DNA of 40,863 nucleotides from Halomonas sp. (GTDB lineage: Bacteria; Pseudomonadota; Gammaproteobacteria; Pseudomonadales; Halomonadaceae), in contig JAIVHM010000164.1 in NCBI GenBank assembly GCA_020201095.1, forward strand, positions 9,660 through 50,522. The letters are read 5' to 3'. Position 1 is the first letter of the stretch. The number at the start of each line of letters is the position of its first letter. A model generated the notes under the pieces. It did not search any database. It saw only the letters and a program-made list of their open reading frames with translations, and was not told where the DNA came from. This document shows, piece by piece, positions 31,589-38,713 of the stretch. Made by a program: the position numbers and the translations under genes.

Positions 31589-32719
31589 TTACCAGTCAGC
31601 CAGCTTACCCATCGCATTGCTGGGCAGGGTATCGCCGTAGTCTACCCGAACGGGGCGTTCGGCGGCAGGCCACCGCGATATGGCTTGAGTGATCGCATCG
31701 GCGGCTTCCTGCTCGCTGCCTCGGGGCACCACAAACGCCTTCAAGCGACATTGATTGGTCGAGCCTGTAGTGCGTATCGCACAGTCAACAACGCTATCCA
31801 GCGACTTTAGCCGTTGGGCCACGTGCTGTGGGTTTACATTGACCCCACCAATGACAACCACATCGTCATGACGACCAAGTAGCGTAAAGGTCGTTTCATC
31901 GTGCCAACGCGTGTTATCCAGCAGTGGAGTGACCATGCCCCCCTGAACACGCTCCAAGTGATGCGCATCGTGGCGCTGCCAGTGGCCAAGTAGCTGATAG
32001 TCAGCGTCTCGCCGCCAGCGGGTAGCAACACCACCGGTTTCCGTACTGCCGTAAATATCCAGTAACCCGGTTAGCCCCCGGGCGATCAATGCATCCGACG
32101 TAGCAACCGATAAAGGCGCGGTAGACGACACGCCCATTATGCCTTCAGGCCATTCCTTTACTGACCTGGCCAAATAGTCCCAACGCGGCGGCACGGTGAC
32201 CAACAAATCGCCGGACGATAAGGGAGGTAAGGTCGTTGTTTCCACGCTCAGGCGGGGGATATTCAGGGTACCAGGCAACGCCACACCCAGCATGAAACCG
32301 TACAGATGATGCAACGGCAGCCAGCTGACCACGCGTTGTATCGGCATCAGCGTTGCAAAACGGTGGGCCAAGGCATGCGCCTCGGCTTCGATATCTTCCC
32401 AGCGGTGTAAATGAGGGGTGGGGGTTCCCGTGCTTCCCGATGTTCGAAACGTCACCCCAGACGTGTCGGCGACAGCATCCACAACTAAAGCGGCCCAATC
32501 ATCGACGCTTTGCGTCATTAACAGGCGGTCTTCGACGCCTTTCTCATGCAGACAAAAGAATTCATTGACGCAGGCGGCCAGGTGCAGTCTTTCGAGAGAA
32601 TCAATACTCGGTGAATATTGCCAGTCTGGCGCAGGCGCTCCGCGATAGGCCGCCAGTTCGGCGCTCAGCAATGACTTAAGGACCGCTTTACCATCGGCTT
32701 CGCTCAGCCACTGAGGCAT
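31589..32719 (-). CDS. Short AMP-forming acyl-CoA ligase, probable p-coumaroyl-CoA ligase for PYP chromophore
   Basis: 376 residues, much shorter than the usual 500-550 of acyl-CoA ligases but like the compact p-coumaroyl-CoA ligases found beside pyp genes. Adenylation motifs are present: phosphate loop TSGSTGTP (93-100), IYGSTETGG (222-230), LGRHDD (281-286), VIGGVNVNP and a C-terminal NAMGK whose lysine (372) is the expected catalytic residue. Immediately upstream on the same strand, 90 bp away, is pyp. The inferred role is activation of p-coumaric acid as a CoA thioester for attachment to the PYP cysteine. Substrate is inferred from context only. Confidence 0.75.
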   Translation of the reverse strand: MPQWLSEADGKAVLKSLLSAELAAYRGAPAPDWQYSPSIDSLERLHLAACVNEFFCLHEKGVEDRLLMTQSVDDWAALVVDAVADTSGVTFRTSGSTGTPTPHLHRWEDIEAEAHALAHRFATLMPIQRVVSWLPLHHLYGFMLGVALPGTLNIPRLSVETTTLPPLSSGDLLVTVPPRWDYLARSVKEWPEGIMGVSSTAPLSVATSDALIARGLTGLLDIYGSTETGGVATRWRRDADYQLLGHWQRHDAHHLERVQGGMVTPLLDNTRWHDETTFTLLGRHDDVVVIGGVNVNPQHVAQRLKSLDSVVDCAIRTTGSTNQCRLKAFVVPRGSEQEAADAITQAISRWPAAERPVRVDYGDTLPSNAMGKLADW

Positions 32720-32809
32720 CTGATTATCCTTAATGACACCAACACATCATTTGTAAATGCACAAAGCCGCTCACTCATGTTAACCGAAGAGCAAACGGCC
32801 GCAGGGGGG

Positions 32810-33193
32810 TTACAGACGCTTAACGAAAATCCAGTACGTATCACCTGAAATGGCTTTCTTCATGTGCACTTTTACTTTGGTGGGCGTCATCTTATAATCG
32901 AAGACGTATTCAAACATGGTGTTCAGATCACCACTTTTGACGCCTTCTTTAAAGCGGCCCTGGAATTCCTTGCTTTGCGTGCAGGGTGCAACGTCAGTAA
33001 AGAAGTTCTTGCCGATAACGCTTTTGGGATCTCGCCCCGTTATGCCGCCTTCTGCTGCGTTGTATTGAATAATTTTACCGTTGGCATCTAGTTGGATTGC
33101 TCCAAAGGCCAACTCATCCAGCTTTTTATCGTCCATCTTGGCAAGCGAGTTTTCGATATCATCGCCACCAAACTTAACCATTTCCATCGCCAT
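32810..33193 (-). CDS. pyp: Photoactive yellow protein (blue-light photoreceptor)
   Basis: 127 residues from the ATG at 33193, with GAGGAG 8 bp upstream; a later ATG gives a 125-residue form colinear with Halorhodospira halophila PYP, and a GTG at 33199 is less likely. A single PAS domain. By the 125-residue numbering all chromophore-pocket residues are present: Tyr42 and Glu46 (QYNAAEG), Thr50 and Arg52 (ITGRD), Cys69 (DVAPCTQS, the thioester anchor of p-coumarate) and Met100 ([12 protein letters not shown]). Compared with the recalled H. halophila sequence about three quarters of positions are identical, with no gap. GC content is about 45%, against roughly 58-60% in sampled neighbours. Partner proteins are unknown; the gene probably shares a transcript with the downstream ligase. 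Confidence 0.95.
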   Translation of the reverse strand: MAMEMVKFGGDDIENSLAKMDDKKLDELAFGAIQLDANGKIIQYNAAEGGITGRDPKSVIGKNFFTDVAPCTQSKEFQGRFKEGVKSGDLNTMFEYVFDYKMTPTKVKVHMKKAISGDTYWIFVKRL

Positions 33194-33244
33194 TACCACA
33201 TCTCCTCAGCAAAATAGACTGCTAATGTTGTTATCTTTCAAAAT

Positions 33245-33272
33245 CTTTACAAACGTACAATATCTGTAAAAG
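33245..33272 (-). promoter_or_regulatory. AT-rich leader of pyp with an inverted repeat
   Basis: The 150 bp between the CIA30 gene and pyp are markedly AT-rich. They contain CTTTACA (33245-33251) facing TGTAAAAG (33265-33272), a dyad about 50 bp before the pyp start. On the pyp strand, TTTACA followed 15-16 bases later by TAAAGAT is promoter-like. No known regulator site is recognised. Confidence 0.3.
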
Positions 33273-33344
33273 CAATCTCAAATTAGCAGCATCGATCAGG
33301 TAAGGCAATCAACTCATACAAATGGATGAGATCCGTTTAATACT

Positions 33345-33848
33345 TTACGAATGTTTGAGTAATGCATCCAGCTTAGTCACCCGCAAGCAGAAAGGGCCGG
33401 CAGTGCGGTCGGCAATCAAAAACCCCACCTGGGTAATATCCGCTGGTTTGATAGGCGGTGCGTCGGTCAGCAGTGTGCCTCGGCGGACGGCCTCAAAATC
33501 TTCCCATGAAAAGCTCAGGGTTTCCCAACTATCCTGGGCAGGGGTAAATTTCACTCGGTAAGCGGAAGCATCACCAAGGGAAGTGCTTTTAAGACGCAGT
33601 TGATAGGTGCGGCCATCGCCGCACACGGTTAGCGTGATGCCTTGGGCATCCGCTAGCGTTGCTTCAAAATCGTGGGGCTCGCGACGAACGGAAGCAAAGC
33701 CACCGCCGTTTTCCAGCGATACCTCGCCATGAAAGCGCCCCATACCGTCAATAACACCGAACTGGCTCCGGGATTGGCCGCCCATCACGCCATCATCGAC
33801 GGCGTACCAGCGCGGCTGTTCATTGGGATCATTAAAGGTCAGCGTCAT
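33345..33848 (-). CDS. CIA30 family protein
   Basis: 167 residues from the ATG at 33848, preceded by GAGGTGG at good spacing; the frame is open to 33905, but that part overlaps the terminator hairpin and is not conserved. The domain resembles the NADH:ubiquinone oxidoreductase intermediate-associated protein 30 fold (galactose-binding-like beta sandwich): PRWYAVDDGVMGGQSRS, FHGEVSLENGGGFASVR, DSWETLSFSWEDFEAVRRG, and DITQVGFLIADRTAGPFCLRV. Bacterial members have no established activity. It is on the same strand as pyp, 150 bp upstream, and lies after the eat terminator. Confidence 0.8.
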   Translation of the reverse strand: MTLTFNDPNEQPRWYAVDDGVMGGQSRSQFGVIDGMGRFHGEVSLENGGGFASVRREPHDFEATLADAQGITLTVCGDGRTYQLRLKSTSLGDASAYRVKFTPAQDSWETLSFSWEDFEAVRRGTLLTDAPPIKPADITQVGFLIADRTAGPFCLRVTKLDALLKHS

Positions 33849-33884
33849 AAGACCACCTCGCAACGGCTCATAAATACATTGATA

Positions 33885-33918
33885 AGAAAAAGCCCCTGGC
33901 GTCATGCCGCCAGGGGCT
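33885..33918 (-). terminator. Rho-independent terminator after eat
   Basis: A perfect 11-bp stem (AGCCCCTGGCG, 33891-33901, with CGCCAGGGGCT, 33908-33918) and a six-base loop. On the minus strand the stem is followed by TTTTTCTT. It lies 30 bp after the eat stop and ends the eutBC-eat transcript, separating it from the CIA30 and pyp genes. Confidence 0.85.
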
Positions 33919-33946
33919 TATCACACTAGCTTAATCTTAGGTTCGC

Positions 33947-35151
33947 TTATAGCTTGGCGGCGGCGGCCGATGCGGGTTCGCTCTCATCTAGCTCCTCAGG
34001 TGAAGCGGACACCAGCGCAAACTCCTCCTCGGCGGTTTTTGCGACCAGATGATGTTGACTGTAGAGGAAGTAGTAGGCTGCCCCGGCAATAAACAGCACG
34101 ATAGTGTAGTTAAACGCGCGGGGATCGAAGGCGTATACACCTGTGAGCGCCACCAGCGAGAGCACTAATGCAATGCCCGAGGTGACTACGCCGCCCGGCG
34201 TTTTATACGGGCGCGGCAGGTCGGGCTGTTTTACCCGCAGCATAATGTGGCTCAACGCCATCAGTGCATAGGAGATAGTGGCACCGACCACGGCCATGCC
34301 CAGCATGAGATCGCCCTCACCGCTGAGTGACACCAAAAAACCAAACACACCGGGGACAATCAGCGCTAGATAAGGCACTTTGCGTTCGCTGGTCAGCGAT
34401 AGCGATTTCGGTATATAGCCCGCACGGGAAAGTGCGAATACCAGACGGCTATAGCCGTAGATAATCGAAAAGAAAGAAGCAATCAGCCCGGCCAGGCCCA
34501 GCACGTTAACCAAGGTGGCAAGCATGGGGTTACCCGCCGCATTCAGCGCATCCACAAGCGGCACGCCGCTTTGACCAATCATTTCAGCCCCCGCCGCACC
34601 GGCGAGCAGTACCACGACTAACAAGGCGGTGAACAGCAGAAACAGCATCGCGCCGATAATGCCTTTGGGCATATCCCGCGCCGGGTCTTTGGCTTCTTCC
34701 GCGGCCAGCGGCACGCCTTCCACCGCCAGGAACAGCCACATGCCGAAGGGAAGCGCCGCCCAAATCCCGTACCAGCCAAACGGCATAAAAGCGCTCGCAC
34801 CTGCGGCATCGGTGGGGGCGATATCAAACAGGTTGGCGGCGTCAAAACTACCGATCAATGCCACGGCGGTGGCAATAATGGCAAACACCGCCAGGCCACT
34901 AATCACCATCATGACTTTTAGCGCTTCCCCTACGCCTGCCAAGTGAATGCCGATAAACACGGCGTAAAACAGCAGGTACACCAGCGGGCCATTAATGCCC
35001 AGTAACGACTCCACCGCCGCCCCGATAAAAATCACAATCGCCGCTGGGGCCAGGGCGTATTCGATCAATACCGCAAGCCCCGTCAGATAACCACCGGCCG
35101 GCCCCATTGCCTTGCCAGATACGCTTGATCAACGGATGGTTGTGTCATCAT
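33947..35151 (-). pseudogene. eat: Ethanolamine permease gene with an internal deletion
   Basis: An APC-superfamily transporter. The 386 C-terminal residues are well preserved from GPAGGYLTGLAVLIEYALAP to the end (about ten membrane helices). The N-terminus of such permeases (about 90-100 residues, first two or three helices) is absent before this point. A genuine start remains upstream: ATG at 35151 with GAGGG ahead encodes MMTQPSVDQAYLAR, matching the start of ethanolamine permeases, and then enters the wrong frame and stops at about 35083. The junction lies at 35108-35114; about 260 bp are missing. Placed after eutBC, it would have imported ethanolamine. An ATG at 35107 could only give a truncated transporter. 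Confidence 0.85.
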
Positions 35152-35251
35152 TTTGCCCTCATGGTGTGGAACGAAAGTGTCGTCAGCGGCGTGCTTTGCT
35201 TTGTGCTGCTTACTGCGTTCCATATTGTTATTGGATAATCGTTACGTCGTT

Positions 35252-35279
35252 GTTGTTATACGGCTGTTGTTATACGGCT
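35252..35279. repeat. Tandem 14-bp repeat between eutC and eat
   Basis: GTTGTTATACGGCT occurs twice without a gap (35252-35265, 35266-35279) in the spacer between the eutC stop and the eat start, which otherwise shows no recognisable site. Confidence 0.85.
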
Positions 35280-35299
35280 GCTGCCGTACGCTAAGGTTG

Positions 35300-36136
35300 T
35301 TAATCAGCGATCAGAAAGTTGCGTATTGAACCGGGGGCGGTGTTCCCCTCCAACACATCGTCTTCACTACGGTCTTTCAACTTAACCCCCGACAGCTTGA
35401 GCTGACGGGCCTCCTTTAACAGCAGAAAGAAGCGCCGCGCGGCCTCTTCAATCTGCAAACCTGCCGGGCGCACGTTGGAAATACAGTTGCGCCGGTCATC
35501 TTTTAGCCCCGGTTCTGGTGCCCAAGTCATATACAGCCCCAGGCTGTCCGGCGAGCTCAGGCCTGGTCGTTCGCCGATCATCACCAGCACGGCTTCGGCA
35601 TTGAGCAGCGCGCCAATCTCATCGCCAATCGCCACTCTCCCTTGCTCAACAATGGTCAGCGGAGCTAGCTGCCAATCGGCAGCATCGCTGTTGAACATCT
35701 GATACAGCGTGCTAAGAAACGGTGCGCTGTTCTGCTGCACGGCCAGCGCAGAGAGTCCGTCAACCACCACCACCGCCAGGTCATAGCGCTGCTGAGCCGC
35801 GGCGGCTTGCTGTAATTGCGCATGGGTTTCATCGTTGAGGCGGCGGCCATAGTCAGGCCGCTGCAGATACATGGCGCGGTCTTGGGCATGGCTATGTAAG
35901 CGTACGGGCGCCTCTGATAAATCAAGCGCTGCGGTTAACTCGCTGGCAAGCGCGTCGACATCCAGTGCGGTGTGAACGGCGTCTTGAGCCTGAGCGTGGG
36001 CCAGTTGAAACGCCAGTAGCTTGCTGGTCGGCAGGCTGATACCCGCGCGCCCCAGACCAATCCGTGCGTCGGTAAACGCATTCAGTCGCTCCCAAGGATT
36101 TTCCACCACTATGGGTGATGTTGACTTATCAACCAT
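35300..36136 (-). CDS. eutC: Ethanolamine ammonia-lyase small subunit EutC
   Basis: 278 residues from the ATG at 36136 (AAGGAG 8 bp upstream), overlapping the eutB stop by 8 bp. With EutB it forms the adenosylcobalamin-dependent enzyme converting ethanolamine to acetaldehyde and ammonia. Visible: ARIGLGRAGISLPT, LHSHAQDRAMYLQRPDYGRRL, VVVDGLSALAV, GERPGLSSPDSLGLYMTW with the cobalamin-contact region, and RNCISNVRPAGL. Complete (E. coli 295 with a longer leader). Confidence 0.95.
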   Translation of the reverse strand: MVDKSTSPIVVENPWERLNAFTDARIGLGRAGISLPTSKLLAFQLAHAQAQDAVHTALDVDALASELTAALDLSEAPVRLHSHAQDRAMYLQRPDYGRRLNDETHAQLQQAAAAQQRYDLAVVVVDGLSALAVQQNSAPFLSTLYQMFNSDAADWQLAPLTIVEQGRVAIGDEIGALLNAEAVLVMIGERPGLSSPDSLGLYMTWAPEPGLKDDRRNCISNVRPAGLQIEEAARRFFLLLKEARQLKLSGVKLKDRSEDDVLEGNTAPGSIRNFLIAD

Positions 36137-37541
36137 GACGAGGCTCCTTGGGCAGGTGGCGCAGGCTGTTGGCAAAGGCAGCGGGGAGTTGGTCGTTAAG
36201 CCGATGGGTGCTGACATCCTGGAAGATCTGCATCTCTTCAAGCCAGCGTTCAAACTCCGGTGCCGCTTTTAGCCCCAGCACCCGCCGGGCGTAGAGCGCA
36301 TCGTGAAAGGAGGTGGTCTGGTAATTGAGCATAATGTCGTCGGAACCGGGGATGCCCATGATGAAGTTGCAGCCCGCCACGCCGAGTAACGTGAGCAGGT
36401 TATCCATGTCGTTCTGGTCGGCCTCGGCGTGGTTGGTATAGCAAACGTCGCAGCCCATGGGCACGCCTAACAGCTTGCCGCAGAAGTGATCCTCAAGCCC
36501 TGCCCGAGTGATCTCTTTGCCGTCGAACAGGTACTCGGGGCCGATAAAGCCCACCACGGTATTGACCAGCAGCGGGTTAAACTTGCGCGCCACCGCGTAG
36601 GCGCGGGCTTCGCAGGTCTGCTGGTCGAGCCCGTGGTGGGCATCGGCGGAGAGCGAGCTGCCCTGCCCGGTTTCGAAATACATCACGTTACGCCCCACCG
36701 TGCCGCGGTTAAGCGACTGGGCCGCCACTTCGGCTTCCGCCAGAGTGCTCAAGTCAAAACCAAAGCTGCGGTTGGTGGCTTCGGTGCCGCCAATCGACTG
36801 AAACACCAGATCAACCGGTGCGCCCTGCTCGATCGCTTCCAGCGTATTCGTGACGTGGGTAAGCACGCAGGACTGGGTGGGGATTTGATACTTCTGAATC
36901 ACCTCGTCCATCAGGCGCATCAGCTTGACGCTCTGGGCGACGTTATCGGTGGCGGGGTTGATGCCGATCACCGCGTCGCCGCTGCCGTAGAGCAAACCAT
37001 CCAAGATACTCGCAGCAATGCCGGTGACATCATCGGTGGGGTGATTGGGCTGGAGCCTTGTTGAGAGCCGACCCGGCAGGCCGATGGTGTTACGAAACGC
37101 CGTAGTCACCCGGCACTTCTTGGCCACCAGAATCAGATCCTGATTGCGCATCAGTTTGCTGACGGCAGCGGCCATCTCGGGGGTAATGCCCGCTCTTACG
37201 TGTGTTAGCACGTCACTGGTCGCGTGGTCAGACAGCAGCCAGTTACGCAAGTCGCCCACGGTCAGATGGCTTATCGGCGCGAAGGCATCGGCGTCATGGT
37301 CATCCATAATTAACCGAGTAATCTCATCCTCTTCATAAGGAATCAGCGCCTCGTTCAAAAAGGTGGTGAGCGGAAGCTCAGCCAGCACCATCTGGGCTAC
37401 CACCCGCTCTTCAGCACTCTCGGCCATCACGCCAGCCAAGCGGTCGCCTGAACGAGGCGGCGTGGCTTTGGCCATCAGCTCGGCAAGGCTTGCGAAGCGG
37501 TAGCTGCGGCTGCCCACCGTAAAGTGATAGGTTTGTGCCAT
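36129..37541 (-). CDS. eutB: Ethanolamine ammonia-lyase large subunit EutB
   Basis: 470 residues from the ATG at 37541 (AAAGGAA upstream), in line with 453-464 in relatives. The catalytic TIM barrel binds adenosylcobalamin and ethanolamine. Visible: GDRLAGVMAESAEERVVAQ, RLSTRLQPNHPTDD, DAVIGINPATDN, FQSIGGTEATNRSFG, YFETGQGSSLSADAHHG, GFIGPEYLFDG and MGCDVCYTNHAEAD. No carboxysome-like eut shell genes or eutA reactivase lie in the window. Divergent from the eutR-like activator. Confidence 0.96.
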   Translation of the reverse strand: MAQTYHFTVGSRSYRFASLAELMAKATPPRSGDRLAGVMAESAEERVVAQMVLAELPLTTFLNEALIPYEEDEITRLIMDDHDADAFAPISHLTVGDLRNWLLSDHATSDVLTHVRAGITPEMAAAVSKLMRNQDLILVAKKCRVTTAFRNTIGLPGRLSTRLQPNHPTDDVTGIAASILDGLLYGSGDAVIGINPATDNVAQSVKLMRLMDEVIQKYQIPTQSCVLTHVTNTLEAIEQGAPVDLVFQSIGGTEATNRSFGFDLSTLAEAEVAAQSLNRGTVGRNVMYFETGQGSSLSADAHHGLDQQTCEARAYAVARKFNPLLVNTVVGFIGPEYLFDGKEITRAGLEDHFCGKLLGVPMGCDVCYTNHAEADQNDMDNLLTLLGVAGCNFIMGIPGSDDIMLNYQTTSFHDALYARRVLGLKAAPEFERWLEEMQIFQDVSTHRLNDQLPAAFANSLRHLPKEPRHG

Positions 37542-37632
37542 AGCGCGTTCCTTTTGGCGAAATGAGGCGCTACAAAGCGCCAAGGTACAAAACTTGCTTG
37601 TTTCTACCTTAGCGCTAACCCTTAATAGGAAG

Positions 37633-37667
37633 TATCGAGTTTCGGCAAACTCACCAAACCTTCGATA
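37633..37667. promoter_or_regulatory. Nested dyads in the eutB/eutR divergent spacer
   Basis: Between the divergent eutB and eutR-like genes (about 200 bp), TATCGA (37633-37638) faces TCGATA (37662-37667), and GAGTTT-CGGC-AAACTC forms a perfect dyad at 37637-37652. These are candidate operator or hairpin elements for the AraC-type regulator; no experimental motif is known to me for comparison. Confidence 0.3.
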
Positions 37668-37741
37668 ACTCAAATTAAAACAAATAGATGCATATTAAAA
37701 AGAGCCATTAGCATCCTCAAAAGGCCCCAAAGGAGTTGATC

Positions 37742-38713
37742 ATGGACTCGTCTGGCAGTGCTCGCGCACCAAAAAGATGCATTCAGGAAGCGTTTGATGC
37801 TGATGAGCACGCCAGCAACCTGACGCGCTGGCAACAGCAATACGACCAGTTAAGCCCTGGCCGATTTTATGGTCGGCTGGATGAAATCGAGCTGACCGGT
37901 ATGCAGGTGTTTAAAGAGCACACCGGCCAAGCGCTGCGCCAGGACTGCTGCGTTTGGCCCAACTCGCTGTGGATTGGCATACCGCCATTAACGCAAGGGT
38001 CGCGCATTAACGGGCAGTCGCTGAATGTCGATGAGGTCATGTGTCGGCCAGGCGGCCACGACTTTGAGCTCGTCACTCCAGACGCGTTTGATATTTACGG
38101 TTTGGTGGTTGACCTGCCCACGCTGAGCGCTGCTGCAGCGCAGCAGGGGATTACGCTGGACGAACGATGGCAGCAAGTACCCCGCCGCCATGTGCCACAT
38201 AACACCCTGAGTGCCGTTACGTTTTTGCTAGAAAGGCTATTGGTTAAACCGACGGGTGCAGTTGCCGAACAGCTGCATCAAGATATTTTTTTGATGGCCC
38301 TGCTTGAGTTACTTCAGGCCGAAAAGCCTTGCCAGGAAGCACCACCCAGCTATGCACACCGAAAAGAAGTCGTCGACCGCGTGAAGCGCTACGTCGACGA
38401 GCATTTGGAAGGGCCGGTCACCATGGAGGCGCTGTGTGAACTGACCCATGTTAGCCGGCGCACGCTGCAGTACAGCTTCACCACCATTCTTGGCATTAGC
38501 CCGCTACAGTTTTTACGCCTAACGCGGCTGAATCGCGTGCGTCGGGCGCTAAGAGCAGCATCACCGGAGCAGTCGGTCACCGACATTGCCACCTATTGGG
38601 GATTCTGGCATCTGGGCCAGTTCGCCCACGACTATAAGCAGCAGTTTGGTGAGTGCCCCTCACAAACGTTGAGCGCCAACCAGCCAGCGGTCAGCAAATT
38701 GGTCGGCGGGTAG
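37742..38713 (+). CDS. eutR: AraC-family ethanolamine operon activator (EutR-like)
   Basis: 323 residues from the ATG at 37742 with AAAGGAG 6 bp upstream. The C-terminal AraC domain (about 215-315) has two helix-turn-helix units: VTMEALCELTHVSRRTLQYS and VTDIATYWGFWHLGQFAHDY. The N-terminal domain shares EutR features (QALRQDCCVWPNSLWIGIP, CRPGGHDFEL). EutR of enterobacteria senses ethanolamine plus adenosylcobalamin and activates eut. Divergence from eutB supports the role. The last 54 bp overlap the end of the convergent cyclic-di-GMP gene. Confidence 0.88.
   Translation: MDSSGSARAPKRCIQEAFDADEHASNLTRWQQQYDQLSPGRFYGRLDEIELTGMQVFKEHTGQALRQDCCVWPNSLWIGIPPLTQGSRINGQSLNVDEVMCRPGGHDFELVTPDAFDIYGLVVDLPTLSAAAAQQGITLDERWQQVPRRHVPHNTLSAVTFLLERLLVKPTGAVAEQLHQDIFLMALLELLQAEKPCQEAPPSYAHRKEVVDRVKRYVDEHLEGPVTMEALCELTHVSRRTLQYSFTTILGISPLQFLRLTRLNRVRRALRAASPEQSVTDIATYWGFWHLGQFAHDYKQQFGECPSQTLSANQPAVSKLVGG

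Noticed and set aside
35108-35299. A separate small gene between eutC and eat
   Set aside because: The only start with a ribosome site encodes the N-terminus of the ethanolamine permease itself and is explained by the deletion.
37542-37741. Cobalamin riboswitch upstream of eutB
   Set aside because: The spacer is short, and no B12-box-like element was recognised on the eutB strand.
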